In this document: piece by piece, positions 23,719 through 32,386 of the stretch
Numbering within the stretch: position 1 is the stretch's first letter
Layout: every line of letters starts with the position of its first letter
Assembly: GCA_001701105.1 (NCBI GenBank)
Contig: DAAI01000012.1
Span: forward strand, 727 to 35,018
Reading direction: 5' to 3'
DNA: 34,292 bases
DNA from: Bacteroidales bacterium GP1
Lineage (GTDB): Bacteria; Bacteroidota; Bacteroidia; Bacteroidales; Muribaculaceae
Notes under the pieces: generated by a model
The model's input: only the letters and a program-made list of their open reading frames with translations
Databases searched by the model: none
Told to the model about the DNA's origin: nothing
Program-made: the position numbers and the translations under genes

Positions 23719-25836
23719 ATGGCTAAAAACGACGAGCTGCAATATACCAGAAACATCGGCATCATGGCCCACATCGATGCCGGAAAAACTACTACATCCG
23801 AGCGTATCCTGTTCTATACCGGCCTTACCCATAAGATCGGTGAAGTTCACGACGGCGCGGCCACAATGGACTGGATGGAGCAAGAGCAGGAGCGCGGAAT
23901 CACGATTACTTCCGCCGCCACCACTACTTTCTGGAAATATGACGGCGAAAAATATAAGATAAACCTTATCGACACCCCGGGACACGTTGACTTCACCGTA
24001 GAGGTGGAGCGGTCGTTGCGTGTGCTCGACGGTGCTGTGGCGGCATTCTGCGCCGTCGGAGGCGTGGAGCCTCAGTCGGAGACCGTTTGGCGTCAGGCCG
24101 ACAAATATAATGTGCCCCGTATCGGATATGTCAACAAGATGGACCGCTCCGGAGCGAACTTCTTTGAGGTTGTACGCCAGGTGCGCGATGTGCTTGGAGC
24201 CACTCCCCTTCCAATCCAGATTCCTATCGGTGCGGAAGAGACGTTCAAAGGCGTTGTCGATCTCGTGACCATGAAAGCAATCTTCTGGCACGACGAGACA
24301 ATGGGTGCGGAATATGTAGAGGCCGAGATTCCCGATTCTCTCCGCCAGGAGGCCGAGGAATACCGCGACAAGATGCTCGAGACCCTCGCGGAGCTTGACG
24401 ACGTGCTGATGGAGAAATACTTCGATGATCCTTCCACCATCACTCCGGAAGAGATAAAGGCCGCCATCCGCAAAGGTACGCTCTCGATGGCCATCAATCC
24501 GATGATCTGTGGCTCCTCATTCAAGAACAAAGGAGTGCAGACGCTGCTCGACGCCGTATGTGCCTACCTTCCCAGTCCGGAAGATGCCGGCGCGATAGAG
24601 GGTCATGCCATCGACAGCGATAAAGTAGAGGTGCGTGAGCCGAATCCGGATGCGCCGATGTGCTCACTGGCTTTCAAAATCGCCACCGACCCGTATGTAG
24701 GTCGCCTTACATTCTTCCGTGTCTACAGCGGAAATGTAGATGCCGGCAGCTATGTGCTTAACAGCCGTTCAGGTAAGAAAGAACGTGTATCGCGTCTTTT
24801 CCAGATGCATTCCAACAAGCAGAACGCGAAAGAGCGTATCGGCTGCGGCGACATCGGCGCCGGCGTGGGATTCAAGGATATTCGCACGGGTGATACACTA
24901 TGCGATGAGAATCATCCTATAGTGCTTGAAGCCATGGAATTCCCCGATCCTGTGATCGGAATAGCCGTGGAGCCCAAGACGCAGAAAGACCTCGACAAGC
25001 TGGGCGTAGGCCTCCAGAAGCTGGCCGAAGAAGATCCGACCTTCCGCGTGGAGACCAACGAAGAGACGGGTCAAACCGTGATCAGCGGTATGGGAGAGCT
25101 TCACCTCGACATCATCATCGACCGTCTGCGTCGTGAATTCAAGGTAGAATGCAATCAAGGACGTCCGCAGGTTACGTACAAAGAGGCCATCACTAAGCCT
25201 GCCGAGCTGCGTGAAGTATTCAAGAAGCAGACCGGTGGACGCGGTAAATTCGCCGACATTATCGTGCGCGTGGAGCCGGCCGATCCGGATTTCGAAGGCA
25301 CGCTTCAATTTGTCGACGAAGTAAAGGGCGGCAACATTCCGAAGGAATATATACCCTCCGTACAGAAAGGATTCCAGACGGCCATGAAGAACGGCGTTCT
25401 CGCAGGCTTCCCGGTGGAGCGTCTGAAAGTCACGTTGCTCGACGGTAGTTTCCATCCTGTGGATTCGGATCAGCTTAGCTTCGAGCTTGCAGCCATCCAG
25501 GCATTCAAGCATGCCAGCGAAAAGGCCAAGCCGGTGCTCATGGAGCCCATCATGCAGATAGAAGTGGTAACGCCTGAAGAATCGATGGGCGACGTAATCG
25601 GCGACCTCAACAAGCGTCGCGGCCAGGTAGAAGGCATGGAGACAAGCCGCAGCGGCGCACGCATAGTGAAGGCCAAAGCTCCGTTGTCGGAGATGTTCGG
25701 TTATGTCACTGCACTTCGTACAATCACGTCGGGACGCGCCACAAGCACAATGTCGTTCAGCCACTATTCGGAGGTAAGTCCGTCGATAGCACGCTCGGTG
25801 CTGACGGAATGCCAAGGCCGGGTGGATCTTCTATAA
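23719..25836 (+). CDS. fusA: Elongation factor G
   Basis: This 705-residue translocation GTPase has all five domains. The P-loop is AHIDAGKTT (17-25), switch II is DTPGHVDF (85-92), and the guanine-specificity motif is NKMD (139-142). Domain IV carries GRGKFADI, and domain V contains a GDLNKRRGQVEGME segment. The length and motifs point to canonical EF-G. tuf does not follow, so the str cluster runs directly into rpsJ 22 bp downstream. Codon choice is rich in GCC, GAG and AAG. Confidence 0.97.
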   Translation: MAKNDELQYTRNIGIMAHIDAGKTTTSERILFYTGLTHKIGEVHDGAATMDWMEQEQERGITITSAATTTFWKYDGEKYKINLIDTPGHVDFTVEVERSLRVLDGAVAAFCAVGGVEPQSETVWRQADKYNVPRIGYVNKMDRSGANFFEVVRQVRDVLGATPLPIQIPIGAEETFKGVVDLVTMKAIFWHDETMGAEYVEAEIPDSLRQEAEEYRDKMLETLAELDDVLMEKYFDDPSTITPEEIKAAIRKGTLSMAINPMICGSSFKNKGVQTLLDAVCAYLPSPEDAGAIEGHAIDSDKVEVREPNPDAPMCSLAFKIATDPYVGRLTFFRVYSGNVDAGSYVLNSRSGKKERVSRLFQMHSNKQNAKERIGCGDIGAGVGFKDIRTGDTLCDENHPIVLEAMEFPDPVIGIAVEPKTQKDLDKLGVGLQKLAEEDPTFRVETNEETGQTVISGMGELHLDIIIDRLRREFKVECNQGRPQVTYKEAITKPAELREVFKKQTGGRGKFADIIVRVEPADPDFEGTLQFVDEVKGGNIPKEYIPSVQKGFQTAMKNGVLAGFPVERLKVTLLDGSFHPVDSDQLSFELAAIQAFKHASEKAKPVLMEPIMQIEVVTPEESMGDVIGDLNKRRGQVEGMETSRSGARIVKAKAPLSEMFGYVTALRTITSGRATSTMSFSHYSEVSPSIARSVLTECQGRVDLL

Positions 25837-25858
25837 GAGAATTAGTCATAACAACAAT

Positions 25859-26164
25859 ATGAGCCAGAAAATCAGAATCAAACTCAAAAGCTACGATCAC
25901 AACTTGGTCGACAAATCGGCCGAGAAGATCGTAAAGACGGTGAAAGGGACAGGCGCAGTGGTAAGCGGGCCTATTCCACTTCCGACCCACAAGCGGATCT
26001 TTACCGTCAACCGTTCGACCTTCGTCAACAAGAAGGCGCGCGAGCAGTTCCAGCTCTCGAGCTACCAGCGGTTGATCGACATCTACAGCAGCACGGCCAA
26101 GACGGTCGACGCTCTCATGAAGCTGGAGCTTCCGAGCGGAGTAGACGTATCAATCAAGGTATAA
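25859..26164 (+). CDS. rpsJ: Ribosomal protein uS10
   Basis: This is a 101-residue 30S head protein (MSQKIRIKLKSYDHNLVDKS onward), with the conserved GPIPLPTHKRIFTVNRS loop and the SGVDVSIKV end. In other bacteria it can also join the NusB antitermination complex. It opens the S10 part of the operon, 22 bp after fusA and 45 bp before rplC. Confidence 0.97.
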   Translation: MSQKIRIKLKSYDHNLVDKSAEKIVKTVKGTGAVVSGPIPLPTHKRIFTVNRSTFVNKKAREQFQLSSYQRLIDIYSSTAKTVDALMKLELPSGVDVSIKV

Positions 26165-26209
26165 TCGTAAAGGGACAAGAAAGAAACAACCGTAAATACA
26201 CGTAAAGAA

Positions 26210-26827
26210 ATGCCAGGATTATTAGGAAAGAAAATCGGAATGACTTCCGTTTTCAGTGCCGACGGAAAGAACATTCCGTGCACTGTTATCGAATTAGGTC
26301 CTTGCGTGGTGACACAGGTGAAGACAGTGGAGAACGACGGTTATGAGGCAGTGCAGATCGGCTTCCAGGATGCCAAGGAGAAGCACACCACAAAGCCCAT
26401 GGCCGGCCACTTCAAGAAAGCAGGCGTCACCCCGAAGCGACACTTGGCCGAGTTCAAGTCGTTTGAGACGGTGCCCGCAGTAGGCGATACACTCACGGTC
26501 GACCTTTTCCAGGAGGGAGGCTTTGTGGATGTGGTAGGCACGTCGAAAGGTAAAGGCTTCCAAGGCGTCGTGAAGCGTCACGGCTTCGGCGGCGTGGGGC
26601 AGCAGACACATGGTCAGCACAACCGTCTCCGCGCTCCGGGTTCTATCGGCGCTTGTTCTTATCCCGCCAAGGTGTTCAAAGGCCTCCGCATGGCCGGCCA
26701 GATGGGCAACGAGAGAGTGACCGTGCAGAACTTGCAGGTAATTAAAGTGCTTCCGGAGCACAATTTGTTAGTCATCAAGGGCTCGATCCCCGGACCCAAA
26801 GGTTCAATCGTAGTAGTTGAGAAGTAA
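26210..26827 (+). CDS. rplC: Ribosomal protein uL3
   Basis: This is a 205-residue early-assembly 50S protein. The N-terminus MPGLLGKKIGMTSVFSADGK, the central GTSKGKGFQGVVKRHGFGG extension that reaches the peptidyltransferase region, and GSIGACSYPAKVFKGLRMAG are intact. Its stop TAA shares the final A with the rplD ATG, so L3 and L4 are translationally coupled. Confidence 0.97.
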   Translation: MPGLLGKKIGMTSVFSADGKNIPCTVIELGPCVVTQVKTVENDGYEAVQIGFQDAKEKHTTKPMAGHFKKAGVTPKRHLAEFKSFETVPAVGDTLTVDLFQEGGFVDVVGTSKGKGFQGVVKRHGFGGVGQQTHGQHNRLRAPGSIGACSYPAKVFKGLRMAGQMGNERVTVQNLQVIKVLPEHNLLVIKGSIPGPKGSIVVVEK

Positions 26828-27462
26828 TGGAATTAGCAGTATACAATATCAAAGGTGAGGACACGGGTCGCAAGGTTGTCCTCAACGAGGAAGTATTCGG
26901 CCGCGATCTAAGCGAGGGCAATGCCGAGCATACCCTCTATCTCGACATCAAGCAATATCTGGGCAACCAGCGTCAGGGGACACATAAGAGCAAGGAACGT
27001 AGCGAGGTAAGCTATTCCACCAAGAAGATGGGACGCCAGAAAGGTGGCGGTGGCGCACGCCGTGGCGACCTTAACTCGCCGGTGCTTTATCATGGTGGCC
27101 GTGTGTTCGGACCGCGTCCGCGCGACTATCGCACCAAGCTCAACAAGAAGATGAAGGCCCTGGCTCGCCGCATCGCCCTTACGAGCCGCGTTAACGACAA
27201 TAAGATCATCGTGGTAGAGAATTTTACATTCGATGCCCCGAAGACCAAGAGCTATATCGATCTTGCCAAAAACTTCAAGCTCGCCGACAAGAAGGTGCTG
27301 CTCGTGTTTGCCGGCCAGGATCCCAATGTGCTGCTGTCGGTACGCAATGTTCCCAACGCCATGATGATGCAGGCTATCGACCTGAATGCGTATAGCATCC
27401 TCAACAACGATGCCCTGATGCTCACAGAGGACAGCGTGGCAATAATCAATGACTTCAAATAA
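26827..27462 (+). CDS. rplD: Ribosomal protein uL4
   Basis: This is a 211-residue 50S protein lining the exit tunnel. The tunnel loop is recognisable in KKMGRQKGGGGARRGDLNSP, followed by VFGPRPRDYRTKLNKKMKAL. In E. coli L4 represses the S10 operon, but whether it does so here is unknown. It overlaps rplC by one base. Alanine codons are mostly GCC (9 of 15 by hand), unlike rplB two genes later. Confidence 0.97.
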   Translation: MELAVYNIKGEDTGRKVVLNEEVFGRDLSEGNAEHTLYLDIKQYLGNQRQGTHKSKERSEVSYSTKKMGRQKGGGGARRGDLNSPVLYHGGRVFGPRPRDYRTKLNKKMKALARRIALTSRVNDNKIIVVENFTFDAPKTKSYIDLAKNFKLADKKVLLVFAGQDPNVLLSVRNVPNAMMMQAIDLNAYSILNNDALMLTEDSVAIINDFK

Positions 27463-27471
27463 GGAGACGAC

Positions 27472-27762
27472 ATGGATATACAGATCAAACCGTTGGTGAC
27501 CGAAAAAGCCACCGCCTGCAGCGAGAAGCTGAACTGCTATCTCTTCAAGGTGTCTCCCGACGCCAACAAGTTCCAGATCAAGGACATTGTGGAGAAGATG
27601 TATGATGTGCGCGTTGTGCGGGTAAATATCGCCAACTATGCCGGCAAGCGCAAACAGCGCTACACAAAGAAAGGGCTCATCCGCGGCCGTCAGGATGCTT
27701 TCAAGAAAGCGTACGTGACAGTGGCCGAGGGTCAGAAAATTGACTATTATAGCAATCTATAA
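27472..27762 (+). CDS. rplW: Ribosomal protein uL23
   Basis: This is a 96-residue 50S protein at the tunnel exit, where trigger factor and SRP dock. MDIQIKPLVTEKATACSEKL is the conserved start, and the NYAGKRKQRYTKKGLIRGRQ loop follows. A real Shine-Dalgarno AAGGAG (27461-27466) lies 5 nt before the ATG, overlapping the rplD stop, which is uncommon in this phylum. It is the last gene before the codon-usage shift at rplB. Confidence 0.96.
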   Translation: MDIQIKPLVTEKATACSEKLNCYLFKVSPDANKFQIKDIVEKMYDVRVVRVNIANYAGKRKQRYTKKGLIRGRQDAFKKAYVTVAEGQKIDYYSNL

Positions 27763-27765
27763 GCA

Positions 27766-28641
27766 ATGGCAGTAAGAAAATTCAAGCCCACCACCCCCGG
27801 GCAAAGACACAAGGTTATTGGTGTGTTCAAGCGCACTGAATTGGTAGGTTTTGACAAAGAAACTAAAAAACCAATCGTTCGCACTTCAACTGCAAACACA
27901 CCAGAAAAATCTCTTATCGTCGGCAAGAAATCAACAGGTGGACGTAATGCCGAAGGCCATCTTACCAACCGCTACATGGGCGGTGGCCACAAGCGCGCTT
28001 ACCGTTTGATCGACTTCAAGAGAAATAAAGATGGTGTGCCCGCTGTAGTAAAGGCTATCGAGTACGATCCTAACCGTTCGGCTCGTGTGGCTCTTCTTTA
28101 CTATGTTGACGGAGCAAAAGCTTACATCATTGCACCCAACGGACTCGAAGTGGGAGCAACTGTAGTGAGCGGTCCCGACGCAGCACCCGAAGTAGGAAAC
28201 GCTCTTCCTTTGAGTGCAATACCGGTAGGTACCGTCGTTCACAATGTTGAGTTGCGTCCCGGACAGGGTGCCTTCATGGCACGCTCAGCCGGTACTTTCG
28301 CTCAATTAGTATCCCGCGAAGGAGATTACGCGATTATCAAATTACCTTCAGGCGAAACTCGTAAAGTGCTTTCAGCATGTAAAGCCACTGTAGGTGTGGT
28401 TGGCAACAGCGAACACTCGCTTGAACGTTCCGGTAAAGCCGGTCGTTCACGTTGGCTCGGCCGCCGTCCACGCAACCGTGGTGTGGTTATGAACCCGGTA
28501 GATCACCCAATGGGTGGTGGTGAAGGCCGCGCATCAGGAGGACATCCTCGTTCACGCAAGGGCTTATACTCTAAGGGTCTTAAGACACGTGCTCCGAAGA
28601 AGCATTCTTCAAAGTACATTATTGAAAGAAGAAAAAAGTAA
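27766..28641 (+). CDS. rplB: Ribosomal protein uL2 with an extra N-terminal segment
   Basis: This 291-residue 50S core protein is needed for subunit joining and peptidyltransferase assembly. MAVRKFKPTTPGQRHKVIG, EYDPNRSARVALLYY, the VELRPGQGAFMARSAGTFAQ region and the functionally important GVVMNPVDHPMGGGEGRASG are all intact. Between F21 and PEKSL (46-50) there are 24 residues (KRTELVGFDKETKKP and onward) where I recall 7 in Bacteroides uL2, so about 17 are extra; this matches a total of 291 against about 274. Codons turn AT-richer here: alanine is 11 GCA, 9 GCT, 5 GCC, 1 GCG by hand count. Confidence 0.96.
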   Translation: MAVRKFKPTTPGQRHKVIGVFKRTELVGFDKETKKPIVRTSTANTPEKSLIVGKKSTGGRNAEGHLTNRYMGGGHKRAYRLIDFKRNKDGVPAVVKAIEYDPNRSARVALLYYVDGAKAYIIAPNGLEVGATVVSGPDAAPEVGNALPLSAIPVGTVVHNVELRPGQGAFMARSAGTFAQLVSREGDYAIIKLPSGETRKVLSACKATVGVVGNSEHSLERSGKAGRSRWLGRRPRNRGVVMNPVDHPMGGGEGRASGGHPRSRKGLYSKGLKTRAPKKHSSKYIIERRKK

Positions 28642-28660
28642 TCTGATTAATTAAGTAACT

Positions 28661-28930
28661 ATGAGTCGTTCATTAAAAAAAGGCCCATATATCAGCGTGA
28701 AGCTCGAAAAGAAAGTGGCGGCTATGGAAGAAAGCGGCAAGAAGTCAGTAATCAAGACTTGGAGCCGTGCTTCTATGATTTCTCCTGATTTTGTAGGACA
28801 CACTTTCGCAGTTCACAATGGTAACAAGTTTATTCCGGTGTATGTAACTGAAAACATGGTAGGTCACAAGCTTGGCGAGTTCGCTCCCACTCGTAACTTC
28901 CGTGGACATGCCGGCAATAAGAAAAAATAA
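28661..28930 (+). CDS. rpsS: Ribosomal protein uS19
   Basis: This is an 89-residue 30S head protein, MSRSLKKGPYISVKLEKKVA onward. The conserved WSRASMISPDFVGHTFAVHNG and EFAPTRNFRGH segments are present. It lies 19 bp after rplB. Confidence 0.97.
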   Translation: MSRSLKKGPYISVKLEKKVAAMEESGKKSVIKTWSRASMISPDFVGHTFAVHNGNKFIPVYVTENMVGHKLGEFAPTRNFRGHAGNKKK

Positions 28931-28978
28931 CAAGGGCCATTGATATAAAAATTTTTGACAAAAAAGAAATTAAATACA

Positions 28979-29389
28979 ATGGGTGTAAGAAAAAGACAAT
29001 CAGCTGAATTAATAAAGGAAGCCCGTAAGAGCCAAGCTTTTGCACGCCTTCTTGATGTGCCCTCATCACCCCGCAAGATGCGTCTTGTTGTGGACATGGT
29101 GCGCGGCAAGGAAGTGTTCCGTGCTTTGGGTATCCTTAAATTTTCAAATAAAGAAGCGGCTGCACGCCTCGAAAAGTGTCTCCGCTCCGCTATTGCTAAC
29201 TGGGAAGCTAAAAACGACCGCAAGGCTGAAAGCGGCGAGCTCTACATCAGCACTATTTTTGTAGGTCCCGCACCGATGCTTAAGCGTCTTCGTCCGGCTC
29301 CCCAAGGTCGTGGCTACAGAATTCGTAAACGTGCCAATCACGTGACTCTCTACGTGGACACTATTGACAACAAACCTTCTAAAAAATAA
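28979..29389 (+). CDS. rplV: Ribosomal protein uL22
   Basis: This is a 136-residue 50S protein whose beta-hairpin (PMLKRLRPAPQGRGYRIRKR) lines the exit tunnel and is where macrolide-resistance changes arise in other species. I start at the ATG at 28979 (MGVRKRQSAELIKEARKSQA). The frame is open to a TTG at 28955, but the extra eight residues are not part of the family. The rpsS-rplV gap is 48 bp. Confidence 0.96.
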   Translation: MGVRKRQSAELIKEARKSQAFARLLDVPSSPRKMRLVVDMVRGKEVFRALGILKFSNKEAAARLEKCLRSAIANWEAKNDRKAESGELYISTIFVGPAPMLKRLRPAPQGRGYRIRKRANHVTLYVDTIDNKPSKK

Positions 29390-29394
29390 TCGAG

Positions 29395-30123
29395 ATGGGA
29401 CAGAAAGTTAATCCAATAAGCAACCGTTTAGGTATCATCCGTGGTTGGGACTCTAACTGGTATGGTGGTAAGAAGTACGGTGACAATTTGCTCGAGGATG
29501 CGAAACTCCGCAAATATCTCGATGTTCGTTTGGCTAAGTCAAGTGTGTCTCGTATCGTTATCGAACGCACTCACAAGCTCATCACTATCACCATCTGCAC
29601 CTCACGTCCGGGACTTATCATCGGTAAGGGCGGCGCTGATGTGGACAAGCTGAAGAAAGAGCTTATGAAGATTACCGACAAGGATGTGCAGATCAACATC
29701 TTCGAGGTAAAACGCCCTGAAATCGACGCTCAGATCGTGGCTGCGAACATTGCCCGCCAGATTGAAGGTAAAATCGCTTATCGCCGTGCTGTGAAGATGG
29801 CTATCCAGAGCACTATGCGCAGCGGTGCCGAAGGCATCAAGGTGCAGGTGAGCGGACGTCTCAACGGTGCTGAAATGGCACGTAGCGAGATGTTCAAGGA
29901 AGGTCGTACTCCTCTACACACTTTGCGCGCCGATATCGACTATGCTCTCGTGGAAGCTCACACTAAAGTGGGTGTAATCGGTGTTAAGGTGTGGATTTGC
30001 CGTGGTGAAGTCTATGGAAAGCGCGAGCTTGCTCCCTCTTTCACTAACCAGGGTAAAGAAAACCGTGGCGGAAACAACAACCCCCGTGGTAACCGTTTCC
30101 GTAAACCGAAAAACAATCGTTAA
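29395..30123 (+). CDS. rpsC: Ribosomal protein uS3
   Basis: This is a 242-residue 30S protein at the mRNA entry site. MGQKVNPISNRLGIIRGWDS opens it, the KH-domain GxxG loop is seen in RPGLIIGKGGADVDKLKKEL, and the C-terminal domain has SGRLNGAEMARSEMFKEGRT. The C-terminal tail is basic and Asn-rich (RGGNNNPRGNRFRKPKNNR). It starts 5 bp after rplV. Confidence 0.97.
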   Translation: MGQKVNPISNRLGIIRGWDSNWYGGKKYGDNLLEDAKLRKYLDVRLAKSSVSRIVIERTHKLITITICTSRPGLIIGKGGADVDKLKKELMKITDKDVQINIFEVKRPEIDAQIVAANIARQIEGKIAYRRAVKMAIQSTMRSGAEGIKVQVSGRLNGAEMARSEMFKEGRTPLHTLRADIDYALVEAHTKVGVIGVKVWICRGEVYGKRELAPSFTNQGKENRGGNNNPRGNRFRKPKNNR

Positions 30124-30143
30124 CGAATTGAACTTACGAAACA

Positions 30144-30575
30144 ATGTTACAACCTAAGAAAACTAAATTCCGCCGCCAACAGAAGGGCCGCATGAAAGGC
30201 AACGCTCAGCGTGGCAATCAATTGGCTTTTGGCTCATTTGGCATCAAGACTTTGGAATCAAAATGGATCACCGGTCGCCAGATTGAAGCTGCCCGTATCG
30301 CGGTAACACGTTATATGCAACGTCAGGGTCAAGTGTGGATTCGTATCTTCCCGGATAAACCCATCACAAAGAAGCCTGCCGAAGTCCGCATGGGTAAAGG
30401 TAAAGGTAACCCCGAAGGATTCGTTGCGCCCGTGACTCCGGGACGTATACTTATCGAGCTTGAAGGTGTGCCCTTCGACGTAGCTAAAGAAGCATTGCGT
30501 CTCGCCGCTCAGAAACTTCCAGTGACTACTAAATTCATCGTGCGTCGTGACTACGACCCTAATCAAAACGTGTAA
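30144..30575 (+). CDS. rplP: Ribosomal protein uL16
   Basis: This is a 143-residue 50S protein near the A-site tRNA. MLQPKKTKFRRQQKGRMKG, WITGRQIEAARIAVTRYMQR and the RMGKGKGNPEGFVAPV loop are conserved. It lies 20 bp after rpsC and 7 bp before rpmC. Confidence 0.97.
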   Translation: MLQPKKTKFRRQQKGRMKGNAQRGNQLAFGSFGIKTLESKWITGRQIEAARIAVTRYMQRQGQVWIRIFPDKPITKKPAEVRMGKGKGNPEGFVAPVTPGRILIELEGVPFDVAKEALRLAAQKLPVTTKFIVRRDYDPNQNV

Positions 30576-30582
30576 TTAGATT

Positions 30583-30780
30583 ATGAAGAAAGAAGAAATC
30601 AAGGAACTCAGCACTCAAGACCTCAAAGCACGTCTTGCACAGGCTCAAAAGGATTATCTTCAGTTGAAGATAAATCACGCAATTTCTCCCATCGACAATC
30701 CTGCGATGATTACACGCGACCGTAGAAACATCGCCCGCATGAAGACTGAATTGCGTCAACGTGAACTTAACAATAAATAA
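30583..30780 (+). CDS. rpmC: Ribosomal protein uL29
   Basis: This is a 65-residue helical 50S protein beside uL23 at the tunnel exit. MKKEEIKELSTQDLKARLAQ and the C-terminal NIARMKTELRQRELNNK fit the family. The ATG directly follows TT, with no Shine-Dalgarno. Confidence 0.95.
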   Translation: MKKEEIKELSTQDLKARLAQAQKDYLQLKINHAISPIDNPAMITRDRRNIARMKTELRQRELNNK

Positions 30781-30789
30781 TCCCAAGAA

Positions 30790-31050
30790 ATGGAAGTAAA
30801 GAGAAATTTAAGAAAAGAACGTATTGGGGTTGTTTCCTCCAACAAGGGTGACAAGACCATCACTGTACTGGTGAAATGGAAAGAAAAACACCCAATCTAC
30901 GGTAAATTCGTCAATAAGTCGAAGAAATACCATGCTCATGACGAAAACAACGAGTGCAGCATAGGCGATACCGTTCGCCTCATGGAGACTCGTCCCTTGA
31001 GCAAAACAAAAAGATGGAGACTTGTTGAAATAATCGAAAAAGTTAAGTAA
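30790..31050 (+). CDS. rpsQ: Ribosomal protein uS17
   Basis: This is an 86-residue 30S primary-binding protein with an OB fold. RKERIGVVSSNKGDKTITV, the HPIYGKFVNKSKKYHAHDE segment and METRPLSKTKRWRLVEI are standard. It ends 2 bp before the rplN ATG. Confidence 0.96.
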   Translation: MEVKRNLRKERIGVVSSNKGDKTITVLVKWKEKHPIYGKFVNKSKKYHAHDENNECSIGDTVRLMETRPLSKTKRWRLVEIIEKVK

Positions 31051-31052
31051 TC

Positions 31053-31418
31053 ATGATACAGACAGAATCCCGTTTGACTGTTGCAGACAACAGCGGAGCA
31101 AAGGAAGCCCTTTGCATCCACGTGCTTGGCGGTACAGGCCGTCGTTACGCTTCTGTGGGCGACATCATCGTTGTTTCGGTGAAAAATGTCATCCCATCTT
31201 CCGACGTAAAGAAGGGTACTGTATCTAAGGCGGTAGTAGTGCGCACAAAGAAAGAAGTGCGCCGTCCCGACGGTTCATATATCCGTTTCGACGACAACGC
31301 ATGTGTGCTCCTCAACAACGCCGGTGAACTTAGAGGCACCCGTATTTTCGGCCCCGTTGCCCGTGAATTGCGTGCCACTAACATGAAGATTGTTTCACTT
31401 GCACCTGAAGTACTTTAA
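31053..31418 (+). CDS. rplN: Ribosomal protein uL14
   Basis: This is a 121-residue 50S protein at the subunit interface. MIQTESRLTVADNSGAKEAL, VRTKKEVRRPDGSYIRFDDN and the NAGELRGTRIFGPVARELR segment are the conserved core. It stands 2 bp after rpsQ and 25 bp before rplX. Confidence 0.97.
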   Translation: MIQTESRLTVADNSGAKEALCIHVLGGTGRRYASVGDIIVVSVKNVIPSSDVKKGTVSKAVVVRTKKEVRRPDGSYIRFDDNACVLLNNAGELRGTRIFGPVARELRATNMKIVSLAPEVL

Positions 31419-31443
31419 TCCATAGTAAAAGAAGTAAACCACA

Positions 31444-31764
31444 ATGAGCAAATTGAATATTAAAAAGGGCGACAACGTTTACGTGCTGGCTGGCGACGAC
31501 CGCGGTAAAACCGGACGTGTGCTTTCAGTGCAGGTAAGCAAGAATCGCGCTATCGTTGAAGGTATCAACATGGTATCAAAGAGTACCAAGCCAAACGCAA
31601 AATACCCTCAAGGAGGAATCATTAAGATTGAAGCTCCTATCAATATTTCTAACTTGGCGCTCCTCGATCCGAAAACCGGCAAGCCATGCCGCGTGGGTCG
31701 TCGCAAGGACGCTGACGGAAAATCAGTTCGTTATTCTAAAAAATCAGGAGAGGAGATTAAATAA
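31444..31764 (+). CDS. rplX: Ribosomal protein uL24
   Basis: This is a 106-residue 50S assembly initiator with a KOW motif (IKKGDNVYVLAGDDRGKTGR). EGINMVSKSTKPNAKYPQGG and CRVGRRKDADGKSVRYSKKS complete the family pattern. Its stop shares one base with the rplE ATG (TAATG), so the two are coupled. Confidence 0.96.
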   Translation: MSKLNIKKGDNVYVLAGDDRGKTGRVLSVQVSKNRAIVEGINMVSKSTKPNAKYPQGGIIKIEAPINISNLALLDPKTGKPCRVGRRKDADGKSVRYSKKSGEEIK

Positions 31765-32309
31765 TGAGCACTACACTTAGCAAAGATTATAAGGAGCGCA
31801 TCGTGCCTGAGCTCGTGAAAGAATTCGGTTACACTACCGTAATGCAGGTGCCTCGCCTTGAAAAGATTGTCATCAACCAAGGTCTTGGAGCTGCGACTCA
31901 GGACAAGAAGCTCATCGAGACTTCTATCAATGAGCTTACCGCTATCACAGGTCAGAAGGCTGTGCCGACTCTCTCTCGTAAGGATATCGCGGCTTTCAAG
32001 CTTCGTAAGAAGATGCCTATCGGCGTGCGTGTGACATTGCGCCGCGACAAGATGTATGAGTTTCTTGAGCGTTTGGTGCGTGTGGCATTGCCTCGTATCC
32101 GCGACTTCAAGGGCATCAATTCCAAGATGGATGGCAGCGGTAATTACACTCTCGGCATCACCGAGCAGATCATCTTCCCCGAAATCAATATCGACAATGT
32201 GCCCAACCTCAAGGGTATGAATATCACATTCGTGACATCGGCTCCCACCGACGAGGAAGGCTTCTCATTGCTTAAGAAATTCGGACTTCCTTTCAAGGGT
32301 CAGAAATAA
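31764..32309 (+). CDS. rplE: Ribosomal protein uL5
   Basis: This is a 181-residue 5S rRNA-binding 50S protein. VMQVPRLEKIVINQGLGAAT, the RKKMPIGVRVTLRRDKMYEF segment and DFKGINSKMDGSGNYTLGI are conserved. It overlaps rplX by one base. A 77-bp gap follows before rpsN, longer than usual for this operon. Confidence 0.96.
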   Translation: MSTTLSKDYKERIVPELVKEFGYTTVMQVPRLEKIVINQGLGAATQDKKLIETSINELTAITGQKAVPTLSRKDIAAFKLRKKMPIGVRVTLRRDKMYEFLERLVRVALPRIRDFKGINSKMDGSGNYTLGITEQIIFPEINIDNVPNLKGMNITFVTSAPTDEEGFSLLKKFGLPFKGQK

Positions 32310-32386
32310 TCGAGCGCGAAGAGAATCGATCTGTCAACAGAGAGAATAAAGAAAAGATAAATCCGTAAAAAGACAAAATATTTACA

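Noticed and set aside
24898..25815. A 305-codon open frame antisense to fusA
   Set aside because: It mirrors EF-G codons and has no family features.
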